Assembly (NCBI GenBank): GCA_017309275.1
Contig: JAFKLT010000036.1
Span: 62,001 to 126,000 of the forward strand
Reading direction: 5' to 3'
Origin: Sphingomonadales bacterium
GTDB lineage: Bacteria > Pseudomonadota > Alphaproteobacteria > Sphingomonadales > Sphingomonadaceae
DNA: 64,000 nucleotides
Shown here: positions 1-8,440 of the stretch, piece by piece
Layout of the letters: each line of letters begins with the position of its first letter
How positions within the stretch are numbered: position 1 is the first letter of the stretch
The notes under the pieces: generated by a model
Databases searched by the model: none
The model's input: only the letters and a program-made list of their open reading frames with translations
What the model was told of the DNA's origin: nothing
Made by a program: the position numbers and the translations under genes

Positions 1-154
1 CGGGCTCGATCCCGTCGATGAAGCGCTCGACGGTGAAACCGAGCGGTATCAGCGCCGCCTCCAGAACGTCGAACACATTGCCGGTCGCCGGCGATATGCT
101 GGGCGCGGCGATCAGGGAATGGGTGAGGGCGACGGGGTCGATGCTATGGCTCAT
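1..154 (-). CDS. dapE: Succinyl-diaminopimelate desuccinylase, N-terminal fragment
   Basis: Only the first 51 or so residues lie in the window; the rest runs off the left edge. The start MSHSIDPVALTHSLIAAPS followed by SPATGNVFDVLEAAL matches the N terminus of DapE, a zinc amidohydrolase of the M20 family that releases succinate from N-succinyl-LL-diaminopimelate in the cytoplasm during lysine and peptidoglycan precursor synthesis. The metal ligands and catalytic residues are outside the window, so the family call rests on the N terminus alone. The gene is divergent from the cupin gene to its right, with a 94-bp gap between the two starts. Confidence 0.75.
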   Translation of the reverse strand, partial: MSHSIDPVALTHSLIAAPSISPATGNVFDVLEAALIPLGFTVERFIDGIEP

Positions 155-248
155 GCTGTTCCCTTACCCCTTCGCGAAGTGCCAAGTCGAGGCTTTGCAT
201 CGTGTGCGCTTTGTGCGAAACAAAGGAGGAACAAAGAAGGGGACTGCC

Positions 249-716
249 ATGCCCAAACTCGACCTCGACACCATTCCCCAGACCAATGTGACCGGGTATC
301 CGGCACCGTATGACGCGCCGGTCCAGGGGCGCTGGTACCGCCGCCTTGCGCCGCTTACCGGGATCAGCGATTTCGCCGCGAGCCACGTCGTGCTGAAGCC
401 CGGCGCCTGGTCGTCGCAGCGACATTGGCACGACGGCGAGGACGAGATGCTGGTCATGATTGCGGGCGAGGCGGTGCTGGTCGAGGATGACGGGCGCTGG
501 CCGATGCGCGCGGGCGATATCGCGGTTTGGCCGAAGGGCAGCACCAACGGCCACCATCTGGTCAATGAATCGGACGCCGACTGCATCTTCGTCGCGCTGG
601 GTGGCGGCAGGAAATATGACACCGGCGGCGGCTATTCGGACATCGACATGCTGTTCGGACCCGACGGCTATTTCCATAAGGACGGCACTCCCTATCCGAC
701 CAAGCGGATTCCCTGA
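249..716 (+). CDS. Cupin-domain protein
   Basis: A 155-residue protein built around one cupin beta-barrel. The first cupin motif is visible near residues 60-75 (QRHWHDGEDEMLVMIAGE, with His, His and Glu as likely metal ligands) and the second near residues 90-105 (AGDIAVWPKG..NGHHL). Family members range from sugar isomerases to dioxygenases and storage or regulatory proteins, so the substrate cannot be named. The start was chosen at the ATG giving MPKLDLDT, which lies after an AAAGGAGGA purine stretch; the longer upstream reading frame has no protein-like sequence. The gene ends 4 bp before the convergent gene at 721. Confidence 0.8.
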   Translation: MPKLDLDTIPQTNVTGYPAPYDAPVQGRWYRRLAPLTGISDFAASHVVLKPGAWSSQRHWHDGEDEMLVMIAGEAVLVEDDGRWPMRAGDIAVWPKGSTNGHHLVNESDADCIFVALGGGRKYDTGGGYSDIDMLFGPDGYFHKDGTPYPTKRIP

Positions 717-720
717 CCCG

Positions 721-1395
721 TCAGGGGCACCGGCCGCGAAAGGCGGTCATCGGCGCGATGTCGTCATCGAAAATCGACCGCCAGGGGACCGTGTTGTAAG
801 CGTGCAGCTTGCCGAAATCATGCGGGTCGGCGCGGGTCGGTCCGGCACCGACCAGCATCTGGTCGTCGGTCGTGCGCCGATCGGCATCGGCGTCGATCAG
901 GACATAGCCGAGCGAGTTTTCGCCCTTCGAGGCCTCGGGACGCGGCCGCGCCATCTTATAGACGCCAGCCCCGGTCTTTGCGCCATCGGCGCTGGTGGGC
1001 ATCAGCGGGTCGACCGCCGCCGGGTCGAGGACCGGCTCGCCGTTCACATAAATCTCGCGCAGCCTTCCCGACGGCGCGTAGTCGGCGCTGATGTTCCAGC
1101 GCCAGACGTAGAGGTCGCAGAGGTTGATGTCGTAGATATATTTCTCGCTGTCGGGCGCGGTCCGGTGGACGATCAGCGTCGCGTGCCCTTCGGTGACGAA
1201 ACGGCGGCGAACCTCGTCCCGGCTGCTGCTGCGGTTCAATTCGCTGCGGATCAGGTCGCGCATGTCGTCCAGCGAGACGACCGCGTCATATCGAAAGGCC
1301 GACGGCTCCTTGGCGCTTGCGGGAATGGCGGCGGCACTGGCCGCCCCCATAAGGGCAAGGCCAGCGAGCCGGGCCAGGCGCGATCGTCCGGTCAC
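721..1395 (-). CDS. Hypothetical exported protein
   Basis: A 224-residue protein that I do not recognise. It begins with a typical Sec signal peptide (basic MTGRSRLAR, a hydrophobic Ala-rich core, then a probable AxA cleavage site near IPASA at residues 24-28). The mature part is rich in charged residues, contains repeated YxYD/WxW-type aromatic patches (KYIYDINLCDLYVWRWN), and has two cysteines, one central and one at the end (FRGRCP), which could form a disulfide in the periplasm. It ends tail-to-tail with the cupin gene and starts 7 bp before the end of the upstream GST gene, so the two minus-strand genes may share a transcript. Confidence 0.65.
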   Translation of the reverse strand: MTGRSRLARLAGLALMGAASAAAIPASAKEPSAFRYDAVVSLDDMRDLIRSELNRSSSRDEVRRRFVTEGHATLIVHRTAPDSEKYIYDINLCDLYVWRWNISADYAPSGRLREIYVNGEPVLDPAAVDPLMPTSADGAKTGAGVYKMARPRPEASKGENSLGYVLIDADADRRTTDDQMLVGAGPTRADPHDFGKLHAYNTVPWRSIFDDDIAPMTAFRGRCP

Positions 1396-1402
1396 CGGCG
1401 GC

Positions 1403-2074
1403 CTATCCCTGCGACGGGCCTTCGAATTTCTCGATCACCCAATCCTCGGCCTGCGCGCCGCCGATCCATTCCTGCATGCACGGGTGGCTGATCACCGCCT
1501 GGCAATAGGGGATGGCGAAGCGCGGCAGCGGGATCGAATAGGTGACGAAGCGCGTGACGACGGGGGCGAACATCATGTCGGCGGCCGACCAGTCGCCGAA
1601 CAGATAGTCGCCTTCGCCGCCGAAGCGTGCGCGGGCCTCCGCCCAGATCTGCATGATGCGAATGACGTCGGCCTGCACGTCGGGGGCGAGCTCTGCCGCG
1701 GGATAGATGCGACGAATGTTCATGCTGTGGTTGCGGCGCAGCGCCGCGAAGCTGGAGTGCATTTCGGCGGCCATCGAGCGCGCCATGGCGCGGGCGGCCA
1801 TGTCCTCAGGCCAATAGCCGCGCGTGCCGCCGGTCTTTTCGTTGAGATAGTCGATGATTGCCAGGCTGTCCCAGACGACGATGTCCTCGCCGTCCCACAG
1901 GATCGGCACCTTGCCGCCCGACGGGGCGAACTCGTCGCCCTCGCGCCGGTTCGACCAATCCTCGTCGTACAGCGGAACGGTGACTTCCTCGAAGGGCAGC
2001 CCGCTATGCTTGGCGGCCAGCCAGCCGCGGAGGCTCCAGCTGGAATAAGCCTTGTTGCCGATGAAAAGTTTCAT
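1403..2074 (-). CDS. Glutathione S-transferase family protein
   Basis: A 223-residue protein of normal GST length. The N-terminal thioredoxin-like domain starts MKLFIGNKAYSSWSLRGWL, with the SSWS patch in the position of the catalytic Ser/Cys of sphingomonad GSTs, then GKVPILWDGEDIVVWDSLAI containing the cis-Pro and the Glu/Asp-Ser glutathione gamma-glutamyl-binding signature. The C-terminal half is all-helical. GSTs of this type conjugate or reduce electrophiles in the cytosol; the natural substrate is unknown. The start ATG is the first that gives a complete beta-1 strand. The upstream gap to engB holds a palindromic repeat. Confidence 0.85.
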   Translation of the reverse strand: MKLFIGNKAYSSWSLRGWLAAKHSGLPFEEVTVPLYDEDWSNRREGDEFAPSGGKVPILWDGEDIVVWDSLAIIDYLNEKTGGTRGYWPEDMAARAMARSMAAEMHSSFAALRRNHSMNIRRIYPAAELAPDVQADVIRIMQIWAEARARFGGEGDYLFGDWSAADMMFAPVVTRFVTYSIPLPRFAIPYCQAVISHPCMQEWIGGAQAEDWVIEKFEGPSQG

Positions 2075-2086
2075 GCGATCTCCAGA

Positions 2087-2179
2087 TCCCCCTCGCTTGC
2101 GGGAAGGGCCAGGGAGGGCCTGTTTCAGCCCAATTCCCGTGACATGCCCTCCCCCGACCCCTCCCGCAAGCGGGAGGGG
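2087..2179. repeat. Paired GC-rich palindromes, REP-like
   Basis: The gap between engB and the GST gene holds a perfect inverted repeat at 2158-2179 (arms CCCCTCCCGC and GCGGGAGGGG, spacer AA) and, about 70 bp to the left, a degenerate copy of the same motif in the flipped orientation (CCCTCGCTTGCGGGAAGGG). Two imperfect palindromes in inverted array after a stop codon is the layout of REP/BIME elements, and the hairpin could also act as a processing or termination signal for engB transcripts. Confidence 0.6.
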
Positions 2180-2184
2180 AGAGA

Positions 2185-2835
2185 TTAGCTCTCGACCGCC
2201 TCCAGCACCGCGGAGCGCAGCTCGGCCAGTCCCATGCCCTTTTCGCTGCTCGTCGCGATGACCTCCGGATGCGCGGCGGGGTGCTTGCGCGCCTCGGCCT
2301 CGGTCGCGGCGTGAACCTCGGCGAGCGCAGTCGCCTTGATCTTGTCGGCCTTGGTCAGGACGAGGCGATAGCTGACCGCCGCGACGTCGAGCATCTCCAG
2401 CACTTCGCGATCGACGTCCTTGATCCCGTGACGGCTGTCGATCAGCACCAGCGTGCGCTTCAGCACCTGCCGCCCGCGAAGATAGTCGTTCACCAGGAAG
2501 CGCCATTTCTTGACGACATCCTTCGGCGCCTTGGCAAAGCCATAGCCGGGCATGTCGACGAGACGGAACACCAGCGGATTGCCGACGTCGAAATAATTGA
2601 GCTCCTGCGTGCGCCCCGGAGTGACCGAGGTGCGCGCAAGACCGTTGCGGTTCGTCAGCGCGTTGAGCAGCGACGACTTGCCGACGTTCGAGCGTCCCGC
2701 GAAAGCGATCTCGGGCACGCTGGGACTTGGCAGATGCTGGAGGGCGGGCGCCGATTTCAGAAAGGCGATCGGGCCCGCAAACAGCTTGCGCGCGCGCTCG
2801 GTCCTGTCTTCGGCGCCCGGATCGATCTCGCTCAC
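2185..2835 (-). CDS. engB: Ribosome biogenesis GTP-binding protein EngB (YihA/YsxC)
   Basis: A 216-residue TrmE-Era-family GTPase needed for assembly of the large ribosomal subunit. G motifs are all present: G1 [10 protein letters not shown]3 DMPGYG, G4 TKAD and a G5-like SS near the C terminus. The best start is the GTG at 2835 ([10 protein letters not shown]...), because its GTGA overlaps the TGA of yidC by four bases, a common coupling arrangement; the longer open frame upstream lies inside yidC in another frame. The gene is the last of the conserved rpmH-rnpA-yidD-yidC-engB run. Confidence 0.95.
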   Translation of the reverse strand: MSEIDPGAEDRTERARKLFAGPIAFLKSAPALQHLPSPSVPEIAFAGRSNVGKSSLLNALTNRNGLARTSVTPGRTQELNYFDVGNPLVFRLVDMPGYGFAKAPKDVVKKWRFLVNDYLRGRQVLKRTLVLIDSRHGIKDVDREVLEMLDVAAVSYRLVLTKADKIKATALAEVHAATEAEARKHPAAHPEVIATSSEKGMGLAELRSAVLEAVES

Positions 2836-4580
2836 TTCGCCGGGGCCGCCTTCAGCTGCGGGAACTTGCGATACATGAACTGCTGCTGCGCGATCGACAG
2901 GCAGTTGTTCGTGATCCAGTAGAGCAGCAGGCCCGCCGCGAAGGGCGCCATGATGAACATGAACATCCACGGCATGATCTTGAACACCTGTTGCTGGACC
3001 GGGTCGGTCGCCTGCGGGTTCAGACGGAACTGCAGCCACATGGTGATGCCCAGGATCAGCGCGAGCGGACCGAGTGCGAGCAGCGACGGCGGCGTGAAGT
3101 TCAGCAGGCCGAACAGATTCAGGAAATGCGCCGGATCGGGCGCCGACAGATCCTTGATCCACAGCGCGAAGGGCTGGTGACGCATTTCGATCGTCAGCAT
3201 CAGCACCTTGTAGAGCGCGTAGAAGATCGGAATCTGGATCACGATCGGCAGACAGCCCGCGAGCGGATTGATCTTTTCATCCTTGTAGAGCTTCATCAGC
3301 TCCTGCTGCTGACGCGGCTTGTCGTCCTTGTAGCGTTCCTGCAGCGCCTTCATCTTGGGCTGGACGAGGCGCATCTGCGCCATCGAGTGGAACTGGCGCT
3401 GCGCGATCGGGAACATCAGCAGGCGGATGATCAGCGTCAGGATCATGATCGCGACGCCGAAGTTGCCGACCTGCTTGAACAGCCAGTCGAGCAGCTTGAA
3501 GATCGGCACTTCGAAAAATTCGAACCAGCCCCAGTCGATCGCGTTCGACAGGCGCGTGATGCCAAGATCCTTTTCATAATGTTCGAGCGTGCCGACTTCC
3601 TTCGCGCCGGCGAAGATGCGGCTGGTCGTCGTGACCTGCTTGCCCGGCGCGACCTGTGCGAAGCTGCGCGCGAAGAGCGTCTGGTAGTTGTTCGCCGACG
3701 GCGCGCTCATCGACGCGGTAACGCGCTCGCCCTTTGCCGGGATGATCGCCGCGAGCCAATATTTGTCGGTGAAGCCCAGCCAGGCGGCCGAGTTGTACTT
3801 GACCTCGCCGTCTTCCTCCAGGTACTCGTAATTGACGTCGAACACCGACTTGCCGCCGAGGAAGCCGGTCGGGCCGACGTGGATCGTCACGCTGTCCTTT
3901 TCATGCGGGTCGGTCGGCTTGCCGAGGCGATCGAGCAGCGCATAGCTGCTGGCGCTGACCGGCGCGGTGCCTGCGTTGACGATCGTCTGCTTCGCGGTGA
4001 TCAGATAATCGTCATCGATGCTGAATTCGATGCGAAAGGTCTGACCGGTCGCGTTCGACCAGCTGAGCGTCACGGGGGTGGTCTGCGTCAGCTTGGTGCC
4101 CGTCGCGGTCCAGACGCTGTTCGAAGCCGGAACCTGGATGCCCTGCGCCGCCCAGCCCACGCTCGCGAAATAGGCGGCCTTGGTGTTGCCGGGGGCGAAA
4201 AGACGCACCGGCGGGGCGTTCTTCTTGATCGTCTGGCGATATTTGGTGAGCGTGATGTCGTCGACGCGTGCACCGACGAGATTGATCGAACCCGAAATCG
4301 CCGGCGTTTCGATCGGCACGCGATTGCCCGACGCGAGCGCGGCCTCGACAGGGACGACCGCCTGGCTGACGGGGGCGGCAGCGCCGGGGGCGGCGGGCAG
4401 TCCGCTCGGCTGGCCCTGCGTTGCCGGGGTCGTCGCCGGGGTGCCGTTCGTCCCTGCGACCGTTTGCGTCACATCGGGCTTTTTCGGTGTCGGGAAGAAT
4501 TTCTGCGAAACGAAGTTCCAACCCAGCAGGATGGCCGCAGACAGCAAGATTGCCGTGATCCAGTTACGCTTGTCGTCCAC
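2832..4580 (-). CDS. yidC: Membrane protein insertase YidC
   Basis: A 582-residue inner-membrane insertase that integrates membrane proteins alone or with SecYEG. The layout is the long Gram-negative type: an N-terminal membrane anchor (residues about 5-25), a Pro/Ala-rich linker, a large periplasmic beta-sandwich domain (about 60-350), then the conserved five-helix 60KD_IMP core ([40 protein letters not shown], and [16 protein letters not shown] near the C terminus). It lies between yidD and engB, overlaps engB by four bases, and is 45 bp downstream of yidD. Confidence 0.97.
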   Translation of the reverse strand: MDDKRNWITAILLSAAILLGWNFVSQKFFPTPKKPDVTQTVAGTNGTPATTPATQGQPSGLPAAPGAAAPVSQAVVPVEAALASGNRVPIETPAISGSINLVGARVDDITLTKYRQTIKKNAPPVRLFAPGNTKAAYFASVGWAAQGIQVPASNSVWTATGTKLTQTTPVTLSWSNATGQTFRIEFSIDDDYLITAKQTIVNAGTAPVSASSYALLDRLGKPTDPHEKDSVTIHVGPTGFLGGKSVFDVNYEYLEEDGEVKYNSAAWLGFTDKYWLAAIIPAKGERVTASMSAPSANNYQTLFARSFAQVAPGKQVTTTSRIFAGAKEVGTLEHYEKDLGITRLSNAIDWGWFEFFEVPIFKLLDWLFKQVGNFGVAIMILTLIIRLLMFPIAQRQFHSMAQMRLVQPKMKALQERYKDDKPRQQQELMKLYKDEKINPLAGCLPIVIQIPIFYALYKVLMLTIEMRHQPFALWIKDLSAPDPAHFLNLFGLLNFTPPSLLALGPLALILGITMWLQFRLNPQATDPVQQQVFKIMPWMFMFIMAPFAAGLLLYWITNNCLSIAQQQFMYRKFPQLKAAPAK

Positions 4581-4625
4581 GCTCGTCGGTCTCTCTTCGT
4601 CTAAAAATGTCGGGAAATGCCGCGC

Positions 4626-4838
4626 CTAAGGCACGGGGTCGTAGCCATGACCGCCCCAAGGATGGCAGCGCAATAGCCGCTTTGTCGCCAACCAGCCACC
4701 CTTGATCGCACCATGGCGTTTCAGCGCGACGATCGCATATTCGCTGCACGACGGCGCATAGCGGCACGTCGGAGGCAGGATTCGCGAGGGACCGAGCTGC
4801 CAGCCGCGCGCGATCAGGATCAGCAGGCGGGCGATCAT
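4626..4838 (-). CDS. yidD: Membrane protein insertion efficiency factor YidD
   Basis: A 70-residue protein with the complete YidD signature: an amphipathic N terminus (MIARLLILIARGW), the cysteine motif CRYAPSCSEYA, the central KGGWLATKRLLRCHPWGGHG and the GYDPVP end. YidD is membrane associated and assists insertion by YidC; the gene is almost always between rnpA and yidC, as here. A longer frame continues upstream but carries no conserved residues, so the ATG at 4838 was kept. Confidence 0.93.
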   Translation of the reverse strand: MIARLLILIARGWQLGPSRILPPTCRYAPSCSEYAIVALKRHGAIKGGWLATKRLLRCHPWGGHGYDPVP

Positions 4839-4949
4839 CGGGAAAGCCCGGGAAACTGAGCAGTTTCACTCGCAAATTGCTTTTTTGCGGGGGGCGGGCA
4901 GGGAATCATGCCGCAATTCTGCGTTCGCGCGATGATGTAGGGCAGGCCT

Positions 4950-5288
4950 TCATCGCGTCAGCTTCTTCGCCGCGCGCTTCAGCGCCGAATCGAGATGCTC
5001 GCCAAGTTCGGCAAAGGCGATGTCGTTGCCGCCGGGCCGGCCGATCAGCACATGGTCCGCGCCCGCGATACCCGATTCGGGAAGCGCCGCGCGGGCCAGC
5101 GCGCGAAAGCGCCGCTTCATGCGGTTGCGGGTGACGGCGTTGCCGACCTTTTTGCTGACGGTAAAGCCAATGCCCGGAACATCGTCGTCGTCGCCGCGCG
5201 GGCGGACGAGCAGAACGAAGCCGGGCATGGGAAAGCGAAGGCCGCGATTTGCAGCCAGAAATTCGCTACGTTTTGAAAGCGTTCGCAC
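4950..5288 (-). CDS. rnpA: Ribonuclease P protein component
   Basis: A 112-residue basic protein, normal for RnpA, which binds the RNase P RNA and helps it mature the 5' ends of tRNAs. The N-terminal LSKRSEF, the central VSKKVGNAVTRNR and the RNR-motif RNRMKRRFRA are all conserved, and LIGRPGG marks the last strand. The GTG at 5288 is preferred as start: it begins just before LSKRSEF and follows rpmH by 29 bp. Upstream in-frame codons would run back into rpmH in a different frame. Confidence 0.92.
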   Translation of the reverse strand: MRTLSKRSEFLAANRGLRFPMPGFVLLVRPRGDDDDVPGIGFTVSKKVGNAVTRNRMKRRFRALARAALPESGIAGADHVLIGRPGGNDIAFAELGEHLDSALKRAAKKLTR

Positions 5289-5317
5289 CAGACGGGCTGG
5301 CGCAGAAGCGCCGGCGA

Positions 5318-5452
5318 TTAGGCCGACAGCTTCTTGCGACCGCGGGCGCGGCGAGCGGCCAGAACCTTGCGGCCGCCGACGGTTGCCTTGCGGGCGCGGA
5401 AGCCGTGACGGCGCTTGCGCACGAGGCGGCTCGGTTGATAGGTGCGCTTCAT
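5318..5452 (-). CDS. rpmH: 50S ribosomal protein L34
   Basis: A 44-residue, extremely basic protein beginning [20 protein letters not shown] and ending GRKKLSA, the full L34 sequence. L34 is a structural protein of the large ribosomal subunit. It heads the rpmH-rnpA-yidD-yidC-engB operon, so the region from about 5453 to 5550 should contain the operon promoter, although I cannot point to convincing -35 and -10 boxes. Confidence 0.97.
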   Translation of the reverse strand: MKRTYQPSRLVRKRRHGFRARKATVGGRKVLAARRARGRKKLSA

Positions 5453-5553
5453 CGCGGTTTTCCCTAGATCTCGTCAAATGCTTTAACAGAAAAGGGCCGC
5501 CAAGCGTGGGCGGCCACTGTTGGAGGCGCGGATAAGCAAGAGTCGGCGGAAAG

Positions 5554-5862
5554 TCAATCGCCATCTAGCGATTCCAGCGCGGCGCGCGCACGCCGCCGCG
5601 CGGCACTGACCCGGCGCATGATCCGATCGGCGCGATCGCCGTAGCGCGGGTGGCTTCGCTTGAAGCGCACATAGCGACGTTTCGCCCAGGCGCTGTTCTG
5701 CAGGCACAGCATCAGCCCGATGGGAAAGAGGATGATGAAGCCCGGGCCAGGCAGCACGCCGACGATCGGTGCGGCGATCATCAGCAGCACGCCGAGGACG
5801 AACAGCGCGAGGCGGACCTGCGCGTTCATTCGCAATCGCTGGTAAAGGCTGCGCTTTCCCAT
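5554..5862 (-). CDS. Small membrane protein, PGPGW-type
   Basis: A 102-residue protein with two adjacent membrane segments (about residues 17-36 and 42-58) separated by the turn VLPGPGF, which resembles the signature of the PGPGW family of putative transmembrane proteins (PF09656, usually LPGPGW). The N terminus and the C-terminal third are strongly basic (RYVRFKRSHPRYG, RRVSAARRRARAAL), suggesting a cytoplasmic tail. Function is unknown in the family. It lies upstream of rpmH in the same direction with a 101-bp gap. Confidence 0.75.
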   Translation of the reverse strand: MGKRSLYQRLRMNAQVRLALFVLGVLLMIAAPIVGVLPGPGFIILFPIGLMLCLQNSAWAKRRYVRFKRSHPRYGDRADRIMRRVSAARRRARAALESLDGD

Positions 5863-5915
5863 GCGCTCCGATCTGGGGACGCGGCAGGCGTGTTACAAGG
5901 CTAGATCAGTTGAGG

Positions 5916-5933
5916 CCGTCGCTTTGGCGACGG
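5916..5933 (-). terminator. Hairpin after the ClpP-like exported protein gene
   Basis: Perfect 7-bp stem CCGTCGC/GCGACGG with loop TTTG, starting 5 bp after the stop codon of the minus-strand gene at 5938-6726. There is no T tract, so it may work with Rho or only protect the 3' end. Confidence 0.4.
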
Positions 5934-5937
5934 ATGC

Positions 5938-6726
5938 TCAGTTCAGCGTGACGAAGCGCGCCATGTCGTCGCGCGTCAGATAGCGTACGTCGTCAAAGGG
6001 CGTGCTGTTGGTCAGCGCATAGAAGGCACGCGCCTTTGTGTCGTCCATCCCCATCTCGCGATAATAGCTGAGATATTCGGCGTGCACCGGGTCGGAGGCG
6101 GGGTAGTCGTTCGCCTGGTGCCCGGTATCGTCGAGCCAGCTATGCACGCCAAACTCGGCATCGGGAGCGGCGCGGCGGGTGATACCGGCGAGCCAGAGCT
6201 CGACCGCACCCGACCGCACCGAGCCGCCGCTCGGGACGACGGTTTCCATACCCGCCCGGCGGATCGCGCGGGCGAGAATCAGGTTGGCTTCCTCGTCGAG
6301 ACTGCCGGGACAGTCGACCATTTCGAGGCGCTTCAAATTCGGAAAGGCCGCAAGCATCGCGGCGAACTGGCGCGGGGTGGCCGAGGTCACGTCGCCCGCC
6401 ATGCGGATCGTCGTGTCGTCGATCACCGCGAAGGGGCCAAAACTGGCCCGGGCGCGGCCGACCGTGGCGAGCGTCGCCGATGGAGCATAGCGCCGGGTCG
6501 CGGCGAGATCGGTATCCTCGGTGGGGGCATCCTCGTCCGGCGCCGTGGCAAAGTCGTCCGCCTGGTCGGCGCCGTTGCCGACATCGGCGTCGACATCCTC
6601 ATAGGTCCAGGTCACCGTCGTCGTGGTGACGGTGACGACCTGTTGCGCCTGCGCCGGCGCGAACGCCAGCACCGCCGCGAGAGCGGCGACGATCAGCGTG
6701 CGGGCGAGGGCGGTCGGCGAAACCAT
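5938..6726 (-). CDS. Exported protein with a ClpP/crotonase-like fold
   Basis: A 262-residue protein with a clear signal peptide (cleavage near AQAQ, about residue 28), a low-complexity acidic Thr/Asp-rich linker (about 35-75), and a C-terminal domain from about residue 90. That domain contains GGSVRSGAVELWLAG and FGVHSW, the arrangement seen in predicted periplasmic proteins related to ClpP-type serine peptidases (COG3904-like), where the Ser after a Gly-rich turn and the His of the VHSW motif would be catalytic. The preceding LARAIRRAGMETVVPSGG fits the same fold. Activity is an inference; no partner gene is evident nearby. Confidence 0.6.
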   Translation of the reverse strand: MVSPTALARTLIVAALAAVLAFAPAQAQQVVTVTTTTVTWTYEDVDADVGNGADQADDFATAPDEDAPTEDTDLAATRRYAPSATLATVGRARASFGPFAVIDDTTIRMAGDVTSATPRQFAAMLAAFPNLKRLEMVDCPGSLDEEANLILARAIRRAGMETVVPSGGSVRSGAVELWLAGITRRAAPDAEFGVHSWLDDTGHQANDYPASDPVHAEYLSYYREMGMDDTKARAFYALTNSTPFDDVRYLTRDDMARFVTLN

Positions 6727-6829
6727 GCCGCCGCTTTCGCGCGGGCGCGATGACCAAATGGCAAAGCATCAGCGTCAGCGCGGCGTTAACCGCATTTCGG
6801 GACGCTTTGCTGCGCCGGGCAAGCGACCC

Positions 6830-7486
6830 TCAATCGCGATCGGGCGCGCCGAGCGGGAAGAAGGGCCGATAGGGGCGGGCATCCTCGACACAGCGTGCGA
6901 TCGAGGGATGGGCGAGCAGCCGGGCGCGATAGGCGCGCAGATTTTCGTAGCGGTCGGGGATCCGATAGACCCAGTCGGCATAGAAGAGCGACGGACCCGC
7001 GGCGCAATCGGCGAGGGTGAAGCCGTAAGGCGTCGCCCAGCCGCCGCCCGCAAGCTCCCGGTCGAGCCAGGCATAGACGGTCTCGAGCGCGGCATTCGCC
7101 TGTTCGATGATAAGCGGGACGTGGTTTTCGGCGCCGCGCAGCGCGTCGGCCACCACCATCTGCATCCTGTTCATCACATGATTGTCGAAGACGCGGTCGA
7201 GCAGCCGGACCTTTAGCGCGGCGTCGAAATCGGCAGGGATCAGGCGCGGTTCGGGGACCAGATGGTCGAGATATTCGATGATGATCGAGGATTCGAAATA
7301 GGGGACGCCGTCATGGACGATCAGCGGGAACTGGCCGACGGGCCAATGCGCCTTCAGCTCGCCATGATGGGTGAAGGGCGGCTCGGTCTCCAGCGCGCGA
7401 TATTCGAAGTCGATGCCCTTTTCGTAAAGCGCGATCAGCGCCTTCCAGGTGTAGGAGGAAAAGGGGTGGCCATAGAAGATCAGCAT
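6830..7486 (-). CDS. Glutathione S-transferase family protein
   Basis: A 218-residue GST. The thioredoxin-like domain begins MLIFYGHPFSSYTWKALIAL (SSYTWK replaces the usual catalytic Ser/Tyr/Cys region), followed by GQFPLIVHDGVPYFESSIII with the cis-Pro and the ESS glutathione-binding signature; the C-terminal helical domain has FTLADCAAGPSLFYADW, a normal N-capping-box region. Its start overlaps the stop of the upstream membrane protein by one base (TGATG), so the two are translationally coupled and lie at the distal end of the TetR-headed run of detoxification genes. Confidence 0.88.
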   Translation of the reverse strand: MLIFYGHPFSSYTWKALIALYEKGIDFEYRALETEPPFTHHGELKAHWPVGQFPLIVHDGVPYFESSIIIEYLDHLVPEPRLIPADFDAALKVRLLDRVFDNHVMNRMQMVVADALRGAENHVPLIIEQANAALETVYAWLDRELAGGGWATPYGFTLADCAAGPSLFYADWVYRIPDRYENLRAYRARLLAHPSIARCVEDARPYRPFFPLGAPDRD

Positions 7487-7938
7487 CAGAGCGCGTCCTT
7501 GCGGGTCAGCCACGCGAGCGGCCAGCCGATGAAGAAGATGTGCGGAAACAGCGCCACCGCGCCCTTGACGAGGTCGGGGGGCGGGAAGGGCGCGCCGAAG
7601 CGGAGTGGCAGCACGACGGCGTTCATCACCAGATAAAGGCCGAAGCCATAGATGGTCCCGGTCAGCCACCACGGCCGGCGCGCGAGCGCGGGCACGGCAC
7701 GGACGAGCGCGAACCAGAAGGCGACCATCGCGCCCATGATCGCATAATGGGTGGCAAGGCCCGCGAGCGCGCCGCCGATGCCCCAGTCGCCGGCCGCGTC
7801 GCCAAAGGGTCCCTTGGCGACGCCGCGCAGCATCCTGGCCGGATCGCTGCCCGCGAGCACGCTCCATACCGCCGCATAGACGATGTCGAGCGTGCCGCAG
7901 AGCGCCCAGGCGAAGAGGAACGGATTACGCCGCGCCAA
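7486..7938 (-). CDS. Hypothetical four-helix membrane protein
   Basis: A 150-residue protein with about four transmembrane segments (near residues 7-28, 60-82, 90-112 and 128-145) and short loops with conserved-looking GPFGDAAGDWGIGGALAGLATHY. I do not recognise a named family with confidence. It overlaps the upstream VOC gene by 14 bp and the downstream GST gene by 1 bp, so it is embedded in the detoxification operon. A role in moving or sensing a small hydrophobic compound is possible but only guessed from context. Confidence 0.75.
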   Translation of the reverse strand: MARRNPFLFAWALCGTLDIVYAAVWSVLAGSDPARMLRGVAKGPFGDAAGDWGIGGALAGLATHYAIMGAMVAFWFALVRAVPALARRPWWLTGTIYGFGLYLVMNAVVLPLRFGAPFPPPDLVKGAVALFPHIFFIGWPLAWLTRKDAL

Positions 7939-8440
7939 CTTCTTCGCCCCGGACCGCCGCCTCGATCGCCGCGATGTCGATCTTTTTCATCGTCATCATC
8001 GCATCGAAGGCGCGCTTCGCGACCGCGGGGTCGCCGCCCATCGTCGCATCGGTCAGGACGCGCGGGGTGATCTGCCAGTTGAGACCCCATTTGTCCTTGC
8101 ACCAGCCGCAGGCGCTTTCCTGTCCGCCGTTGCCGACGATCGCGTTCCAGTACCGGTCGGTCTCCTCCTGCGTGTCGGTGTGGACCTGGAAGGAAAAGGC
8201 TTCGCTGTGCGGAAAGATCGGGCCGCCGTTGAGGCCGATGCACGCGATGCCGAGGACGGTGAAGTCGACGGTCAGCGCGTCGCCCTTCTTGCCGCCCGGG
8301 AAGTCACCCGGCGCCTTGTGGACCGCGCCGACATGGCTGTCGGGGAAGGTCGCGGCATAGAAGTTCGCCGCTTCCTCCGCATCCTTGTCGTACCAGAGGC
8401 AGAGGCTGACCGGCTGGGTCGTCGGTTGCTGCGTCATCAT
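7925..8440 (-). CDS. VOC-fold protein of the PhnB / 3-demethylubiquinone methyltransferase-like group
   Basis: A 171-residue single-chain VOC protein. It has the PhnB-like beginning SLCLWYDKDAEEAANFYAATF, the central GGPIFPHSEAFSFQV and the WCKDKWGLNWQITP block, all typical of proteins often labelled 3-demethylubiquinone-9 3-methyltransferase, a name now considered misleading. The fold supports glyoxalase, dioxygenase or resistance functions; the reaction here is unknown. Its start overlaps the end of the interrupted VOC gene upstream (AAATGATG), and its end overlaps the membrane protein gene. Confidence 0.88.
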   Translation of the reverse strand: MMTQQPTTQPVSLCLWYDKDAEEAANFYAATFPDSHVGAVHKAPGDFPGGKKGDALTVDFTVLGIACIGLNGGPIFPHSEAFSFQVHTDTQEETDRYWNAIVGNGGQESACGWCKDKWGLNWQITPRVLTDATMGGDPAVAKRAFDAMMTMKKIDIAAIEAAVRGEEVGAA

